The position numbers and the translations under genes are program-made. Below, piece by piece: positions 59,664 through 64,000 of a stretch of DNA of 64,000 bases; the stretch's first letter is position 1, and each line of letters starts with the position of its first letter. The stretch lies in NCBI RefSeq assembly GCF_050433445.1, contig NZ_JBNPXF010000001.1:62001-126000 (forward strand). Direction: 5' to 3'. Origin of the DNA: Kroppenstedtia sanguinis. GTDB lineage: Bacteria; Bacillota; Bacilli; Thermoactinomycetales; DSM-45169. The notes beneath the pieces were generated by a model. The model made no database searches. It worked only from the letters and a program-made list of their open reading frames with translations, and was not told where the DNA came from.

Positions 59664-60710
59664 ATGAAATGGTTAGTGCGTCTATTCTTTACCTTCCTGA
59701 TGGTGGGGTTATTTTCCGCCTTGGGATATTGGTATGTGGAGCATAGCTTGTCTCCCACCTCCGTGAAGCGAGTGGTAGAGGTGGAAGTGAAGTCCGGTGA
59801 CTCGATTGTCGATGTGGGCCGGGAATTGGAACGACAAGAATTGATCAAGAATGACTTCCTATTTGTCGCATATGCTTTTCTCCAAGGAAGAACGAAGGAT
59901 CTGAAGGCCGGGGTGTATGAAGTTCCTCCAGATTCGGGAACTCCAGAACTCTTAAATATTTTTACTGACGGCTCACAAAATGTGATGCGCCTGACCGTTC
60001 CTGAAGGATTTACGGCGGAGAAGATCGCCGCCAAGTTGGATAAAAAGGGACTGGACGGGGAGGGATTTCTCAAGGCCGTAAACCGTAAAGAGAATTATCC
60101 CGACTCTTTTGTAAAGGATATTCCCACGGATCCGAAGCGGCGTTATCAGCTGGAGGGGTATCTGTATCCCACCACTTACAACCTGCCTAAAGGAGCTGAC
60201 TCCAAGCATCTGGTGCAGAAAATGCTTCAACAGTTTGAGCGGAATATGGAGCGGGAAGGGATTCAGTCGAAGCTGAAAGAGAAAAACCTAACGATGGAAG
60301 AGTGGGTAACCATTGCCTCCATCATCGAACGGGAAGGAAGAGTGGAGGAAGAGTTCCCCCGGATTGCCGGGGTGATCTACAATCGCTTGAAAGTGAACAA
60401 AAAATTGCAGGTGGACGCTACAGTCCAGTATGCTTTGGGCGAGCAGAAAGCTCGGTTGCTGTACAAGGACCTGAAAGTCAAAAGTCCGTATAATACCTAC
60501 CAGATCAAAGGATTGCCACCGGGACCCATCTCCAACCCAGGACCCAAAGCGCTCCGTGCCGCATTGGAACCGGAAGAACATTCCTATTCCTATTATGTAA
60601 CACGCAAGGATGGCTCCGGTCTTCATTATTTTTCTCGTACGGAAAAGGAACATTTGCAGAACATCGAGCGAAGTAAAAAAGAAGCCACTCAAGGGGAACA
60701 ACCCCAATGA
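59664..60710 (+). CDS. Endolytic murein transglycosylase MltG, copy 2
   Basis: 348 residues, collinear with the preceding MltG: same N-terminal helix plan (MKWLVRLFFTFLMVGLFSAL), RYQLEGYLYPTTYNLPKGAD, WVTIASIIEREGRVEEEFPR with the catalytic Glu again at 222, GVIYNRLKVNKKLQVDATVQ and NTYQIKGLPPGPISNPGPKA. The rest has drifted clearly, so the duplication is old, yet every active-site feature is kept. ATG 59664 is preceded by AGGAGAGGAAG. It has its own ~195-bp upstream region and a terminator at 60715, so it may be separately transcribed. Confidence 0.93.
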   Translation: MKWLVRLFFTFLMVGLFSALGYWYVEHSLSPTSVKRVVEVEVKSGDSIVDVGRELERQELIKNDFLFVAYAFLQGRTKDLKAGVYEVPPDSGTPELLNIFTDGSQNVMRLTVPEGFTAEKIAAKLDKKGLDGEGFLKAVNRKENYPDSFVKDIPTDPKRRYQLEGYLYPTTYNLPKGADSKHLVQKMLQQFERNMEREGIQSKLKEKNLTMEEWVTIASIIEREGRVEEEFPRIAGVIYNRLKVNKKLQVDATVQYALGEQKARLLYKDLKVKSPYNTYQIKGLPPGPISNPGPKALRAALEPEEHSYSYYVTRKDGSGLHYFSRTEKEHLQNIERSKKEATQGEQPQ

Positions 60711-60714
60711 GCCC

Positions 60715-60747
60715 AAACCCCGCCGATTCCGAAAGGCGGGGTTTTTA
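60715..60747 (+). terminator. Intrinsic terminator after the second mltG
   Basis: AACCCCGCC / GGCGGGGTT 9-bp stem with a 10-nt loop and five T, directly after the stop. Confidence 0.9.
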
Positions 60748-60859
60748 CTTAGGGGGTAGTGTCCTTCCGACTCTCTCGCTCTCCTCAAATCCGTCTTCAA
60801 TTTACGGTATACACGACGGAAGAGTTGCCCAAGCTGGATGTTGGAAGGGGCGGATGGTG

Positions 60860-62665
60860 ATGCGAAGTGGAGCAGGAGAATCGAAGCGATGGAAAGCCTG
60901 GCTGATTTCAGGAGCGTTGACTCTGGCCTTTTCCGGAATTCTATTACGACTCTACTGGATTCAGATGGTGGCGGTGCATTCATTTTCAGGAGAAGAGGCG
61001 GACTTGATCGCCCAGGCGGAAGCTCAACAGAGTCGGATGTATGTGGCGGATAGCGGCCGGGGGCCGATCTTGGATCGCCAGGGAAAATCTTTGACCGGAG
61101 AGAAAGCTTGGAGATTGGTTGTCTTTCCACTGTCAGAGAGCCAATGGAGCGCCTATACAGACCCGTTAAAGCAGGTGGCAGATCTCATCGGATATTCTTT
61201 TAGTGAATTTCGGGAACAGGTGGAGAATCTAGACCAACCTCGTGCCCTTCCCGACAAGAAAGGAGAGGGGCCAACTCTTACCGAAGAACAGGCCCAAGCG
61301 ATCCGACAGCTGGATATTCCGGGAGTTTACGCCCTTCAGGGGGATCATCGCTATGATGGGGGGCGATTGGCTCAACAGCTGATCGGCCGGGTGGAACGGA
61401 ATCCCTTTCTGGTGCGGGAGAAATATCCGGAGGAATGGGATGCTGGACACTATTCATCCCATTCCCGGATCGGGGTGACCGGCTTGGAGGCTGCTTTTGA
61501 GCCTTTTTTGCACGGAGGGGCGCAACAGTGGCTTACCTACACCACTGACGGCCGGGGGCAACCCTTAAACGGCCTCAATATGACGACGGCGGAAAGCGGG
61601 GATGCGATTCCCTATCGTATTCAATCCACCATGGATCGAAGAGCCCAGCAGGTGGCGGAAAAGGCTCTGGATGAAGCGGGGGTAACGGATGGAGCTGTGG
61701 TTGTGCAGGAGATAGCCACCGGAGATGTTCTGGCAATGGCTAGCAAACCGGACATGGATACTGCTCGCAAAGGGGAGAACCCCTGGGACAACCGGGCACT
61801 GATGGAGACGACGCCAGGCTCTATCTTCAAGACCGTCGTTGCAGTGGCGGCTCTGGACAGCGGCAAAGTGAAACCTACCGAAACATTTACCTGCAAAGGG
61901 CATCTCGGCCGCTACGGGATGAAGGATTCCAAGGAAGGAGGACACGGACGCCAAACCTTATCCCAAGCCTACGCCAATTCCTGTAATGTCGTTTTCTCCA
62001 AGGTGGCGGAACGGCTGGGAGGGAAAATGATTGAGGAGTATGCCCGTCGCATGGGATTGGGGCAACGGATTCTCTGGTCTGGAAAAGTGTTCAAGGAAGA
62101 TGGCTTTCGTCAGTTGAGCGGAGAACAGACCGGGATGATTTTCTCCGAGAAGACTGCCCATAAAGATCTCGGGGCCGTGGTGCAGACCGCCATCGGGCAG
62201 CGGGATGTGCGAATGACCCCCCTTCAGGCGACCAATATGGTGACGACCTTGTTTCATGAGGGGAAAACAATGAACCCGCGGGTGGTGCGTGAGATTCAAT
62301 ATCATGACGGGAAACCCTACTTTCGTTTCTCCCTCCATGCACTCAAAACGGATCGCAAAATCTCTCCCGAAGCACTCCGAGCCGTGCGGGAGATGATGCG
62401 GGGAACTGTCCTTCAGGGAACCGCTTCCGACCTAAAGGGGGCGACGGTATCCATGGGAGCGAAGACAGGAACGGCTCAGTTGGGTTTGAATAAGGATCGA
62501 TACAACAAGTGGATGGTGGGATACAGCTCCTATGAAAAACCCCGCTATGCCGTAGCTGTGCTGATTCGTTCTGTCAAAAACGGGAATGACCGACGAGCAC
62601 ACCAGGTGTTCCGCCAGGTGATGGAAGGCTTGGCTGAGGAATTGGAAGGAAAAAAGAAGGGGTGA
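60860..62665 (+). CDS. Class B penicillin-binding protein (PbpI/PBP4b-like transpeptidase)
   Basis: Monofunctional D,D-transpeptidase, 601 residues. One N-terminal membrane helix (AWLISGALTLAFSGILLRLY), a dimerisation/pedestal domain starting DSGRGPILDRQGKSL, the GVTGLEAAFEPFLHGG box, then the catalytic domain with SIFK (Ser321), SCN (374-376) and KTGT (Lys535). ATG 60860 gives 9-nt spacing to AAGGGG; ATG 60854 is only 3 nt away. The frame extends upstream to 60707 but that crosses a terminator. Size and motifs resemble sporulation-linked PbpI of Bacillus; this is an inference. Confidence 0.92.
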   Translation: MRSGAGESKRWKAWLISGALTLAFSGILLRLYWIQMVAVHSFSGEEADLIAQAEAQQSRMYVADSGRGPILDRQGKSLTGEKAWRLVVFPLSESQWSAYTDPLKQVADLIGYSFSEFREQVENLDQPRALPDKKGEGPTLTEEQAQAIRQLDIPGVYALQGDHRYDGGRLAQQLIGRVERNPFLVREKYPEEWDAGHYSSHSRIGVTGLEAAFEPFLHGGAQQWLTYTTDGRGQPLNGLNMTTAESGDAIPYRIQSTMDRRAQQVAEKALDEAGVTDGAVVVQEIATGDVLAMASKPDMDTARKGENPWDNRALMETTPGSIFKTVVAVAALDSGKVKPTETFTCKGHLGRYGMKDSKEGGHGRQTLSQAYANSCNVVFSKVAERLGGKMIEEYARRMGLGQRILWSGKVFKEDGFRQLSGEQTGMIFSEKTAHKDLGAVVQTAIGQRDVRMTPLQATNMVTTLFHEGKTMNPRVVREIQYHDGKPYFRFSLHALKTDRKISPEALRAVREMMRGTVLQGTASDLKGATVSMGAKTGTAQLGLNKDRYNKWMVGYSSYEKPRYAVAVLIRSVKNGNDRRAHQVFRQVMEGLAEELEGKKKG

Positions 62666-62667
62666 AT

Positions 62668-62697
62668 TTGACCTTCTCACCCTAACTGGTTTAGAAT
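62668..62697 (+). promoter_or_regulatory. Promoter of the ribU leader
   Basis: TTGACC (62668-62673), an 18-bp spacer, TAGAAT (62692-62697), just before the FMN riboswitch. Confidence 0.75.
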
Positions 62698-62720
62698 GTA
62701 TGGTAATCGAATATGGTTGA

Positions 62721-62850
62721 TCCTTCGGGGCAGGGTGAAATTCCCGACCGACGGTGATGGCACTGCTCTGTGCCTCAGTCCGTGACCCGCGCGAGCGGTG
62801 GACCCGGTGCAACTCCGGGACCGACAGTATAGTCTGGATGGGAGAAGGAT
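62721..62850 (+). promoter_or_regulatory. FMN riboswitch (RFN element)
   Basis: All conserved blocks are present in order: CTTCGGGGCAGGGTGAAATT, CCCGACCGACGGT, AGTCCGTGAC, GTGCAACTCCGGGACCGACA, AGTCTGGATGGGAGAAGGA. Flavin mononucleotide binding would switch off ribU expression by premature termination at the hairpins that follow. Confidence 0.97.
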
Positions 62851-62921
62851 GATGACGTGTACATGGATCCGGTGGTCCGAAAGGGAGGAACTCCCTTTTC
62901 TTAGGTCTGCCTGATTTTCCT

Positions 62922-62964
62922 AACCCGAAGAACGTAGTCACTGCGCTCTTTGGGTTTTTTATTT
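62922..62964 (+). terminator. Regulated terminator of the FMN riboswitch
   Basis: AACCCGAAGAACG pairs with CGCTCTTTGGGTT, then TTTTTATTTG, 40 bp before ribU. A smaller stem with T-run (AAGGGAG-GAA-CTCCCTT, 62881-62897) lies before it and may be part of the switch. Confidence 0.85.
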
Positions 62965-63002
62965 GTTGTACCGTCGTCATCAGAAAAAGGAGTGTCGGTC
63001 TG

Positions 63003-63563
63003 ATGACGGGGAAATTGTCGACTCGGAAGTTAACTATGATCTCTTTGTTGTCTGGATTTGCCTTTTTAATCCAATACTTAAATTTCCCGATTCCCCCCTT
63101 TCCCGCTTTTCTCAAAGTGGACTTCAGTGAACTCCCAGCCTTAATGGCGGGCCTGATGTTGGGTCCCTGGGCGGGAGTGACAGTGGAATTTGTAAAAAAC
63201 CTCCTCCATTTTGCTTTTACCGGGAGTGAATCAGGGGTGCCTATCGGCCAGATGGCCAACTTTCTGACCGGAAGTCTGTTCGTGCTGATCACCGTGTGGA
63301 CGGCCCGGAAAATCCGCGACACCAAGGGCTTGGTCATCGGTCTGGCTATCGCCGCTCCAGTGACGGCCATTCTAATGAGCCTCGCCAACTACTGGGTGAT
63401 CTTGCCGGCCTACGCTTTTCTGATCAACTGGACCGTGGAAGGGCCGGAGAAGACGGCATTAGTGTTGTATGCCATCGGACCCTTCAATCTGTTGAAGGGT
63501 CTGATCGTGGCCTTGGTGTTCGTTCCCTTATACCGGCGAATTCAACCGCGGTTGGCAGGGTGA
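63003..63563 (+). CDS. ribU: Riboflavin ECF transporter, substrate-binding S component RibU
   Basis: 186 residues with five to six membrane helices and the RibU marks: QYLNFPIPPFPAFLKVDFSE, LPALMAGLMLGPWAGVTVEF, KNLLHFAFTGSESGVPIGQM and ANYWVILPAYAFLINW. It captures riboflavin and works with the shared ECF module (EcfA/A'/T), which is not in the window. The FMN riboswitch upstream confirms the substrate. ATG 63003 has AAGGAGTG upstream at suitable spacing. Single gene ending at a bidirectional hairpin. Confidence 0.97.
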   Translation: MTGKLSTRKLTMISLLSGFAFLIQYLNFPIPPFPAFLKVDFSELPALMAGLMLGPWAGVTVEFVKNLLHFAFTGSESGVPIGQMANFLTGSLFVLITVWTARKIRDTKGLVIGLAIAAPVTAILMSLANYWVILPAYAFLINWTVEGPEKTALVLYAIGPFNLLKGLIVALVFVPLYRRIQPRLAG

Positions 63564-63582
63564 AACTCAGCATTTCCCATGC

Positions 63583-63640
63583 ATAAAAACCCCCCTCCGA
63601 AGCCGGAAAACGACCCGGTTGGGAGGGGATTTTACATTTG
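63583..63640. terminator. Bidirectional terminator between ribU and the dihydrofolate reductase gene
   Basis: AAAACCCCCCTCC pairs with GGAGGGGATTTT, enclosing an inner CCGG-containing arm, with A-run and T-run flanks for both strands. Confidence 0.8.
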
Positions 63641-63674
63641 AGCTTCATGATCGGTGGAGGTGTGGTCTGATCTC

Positions 63675-64000
63675 TTACTGTTTTCGTTCCAGAATGTAAA
63701 AAGTGTGGGGATAGGGGTTTTGTTGATCTACAACCCCTTCCCTTTGCTCGATGATCCTGAACTCCTTCGGGTCCCATTCGGGGAAGAAGGTGTCCCCTTC
63801 CGTTTCTAGGTCGATCTTTGTGATGTAGAGACGATCGGCGAGGGGAAAGAACTGTTCATACAGTTGAGCCCCGCCGATGATAAACAGATCCCCCAGCTGA
63901 GTGACTTCCTGTGGATGGTGGATCACTTCTACTCCTGCAGGAGCGCGGAAGTGGGGGTTTTCCGTTAGAATGACATTTCGCCGACGGGGCAGAGGTTTTC
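63675..64000 (-). CDS. folA: Dihydrofolate reductase, C-terminal part (start outside window)
   Basis: The minus-strand frame is open to the window edge. It reads KPLPRRRNVILT, PAGVEVIHHPQEV, GDLFIIGGAQLYEQFFPLAD, LYITKIDLETEGDTFFPEW and ends at 63675. IIGGAQLYEQF with the following RLYITKI is the NADPH-binding and core strand region of bacterial DHFR, and PLPRRRNVILT precedes it as expected. About 108 of ~160 residues are visible; the active-site Asp/Glu near residue 27 lies outside. In Bacilli it usually follows thyA, which would be to the right. Confidence 0.93.
   Translation of the reverse strand, partial: KPLPRRRNVILTENPHFRAPAGVEVIHHPQEVTQLGDLFIIGGAQLYEQFFPLADRLYITKIDLETEGDTFFPEWDPKEFRIIEQREGVVDQQNPYPHTFYILERKQ

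Noticed and set aside
1..64000. CRISPR array, rRNA, tRNA, prophage or complete insertion sequence
   Set aside because: No regularly spaced repeats, no recognisable rRNA or tRNA sequence, and no transposase, integrase or phage structural gene was found in any frame.

Overview
The window is a chromosomal segment of a Gram-positive, Bacilli-class bacterium, most probably a Thermoactinomycetaceae-like relative of Bacillus (inference). The gene order of the right-hand half follows the Bacillus subtilis rel-dtd-hisS-aspS / rarA-cymR-iscS / recD2-yrrD / alaS-yrzL-ruvX-yrzB-mltG region. Shine-Dalgarno sequences are strong and Firmicutes-type, TTG and GTG starts are common, and regulation uses T-boxes, an FMN riboswitch and a 6S RNA between aspS and the next gene, as in B. 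subtilis. Nearly all of it is housekeeping or core accessory DNA. I see no prophage, CRISPR array, rRNA, tRNA or complete insertion sequence.

Layout. 1-3.8 kb: end of an MFS transporter, a 2-hydroxyacid dehydrogenase, greA and two orphan genes. 3.9-16.1 kb: a DNA-repair block with the YhaO/YhaN (SbcD/SbcC-like) pair, the tRNA 2-selenouridine synthase gene mnmH on the other strand, and addB-addA. 16.2-23.9 kb: a class A penicillin-binding protein, a small membrane protein, rel, dtd and transketolase. 23.9-38.3 kb: an accessory stretch with a YjiH-like membrane protein, hemZ, two methyltransferases, a secreted glycerophosphodiesterase, threonine synthase and a DUF485/solute-symporter pair. It is also full of decay: a methyltransferase pseudogene with three frameshifts, a guanine-deaminase scrap, a beheaded TetR regulator joined to an unrelated gene tail, and small orphan genes.

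38.4-47.7 kb: T-box-controlled hisS-aspS, 6S RNA, a HAD nucleotidase, rarA, cymR and iscS, then a small XRE regulator overlapping a peptide deformylase gene. 47.7-54 kb: a broken SDR gene, recD2, yrrD, two small proteins, a repeat cluster and an AI-2E-family permease. 54-64 kb: T-box-controlled alaS, yrzL (ireB), ruvX, two DUF1292 genes, two tandem mltG genes and a class B penicillin-binding protein. The end holds an FMN-riboswitch-controlled ribU and the 3' part of a dihydrofolate reductase gene.

The most unusual layer is intergenic. Two families of short non-coding repeats occur many times: family A, seven copies, ends resembling TCGAAGCGTTGTGA / TCACAACGCTTCGA; family B, four main copies plus scraps, ends resembling CTGTTGATTAACCAT / ATGGTTAATCAACAG. 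Both look like MITE-type or otherwise mobile repeats. Family B copies sit exactly at the broken edges of two gene remnants. Other points worth a look are a pair of touching 15-bp palindromes at the promoter of the XRE-def pair, a four-cysteine Fe-S-type signature in AddA as well as AddB, and the duplicated mltG and DUF1292 genes.
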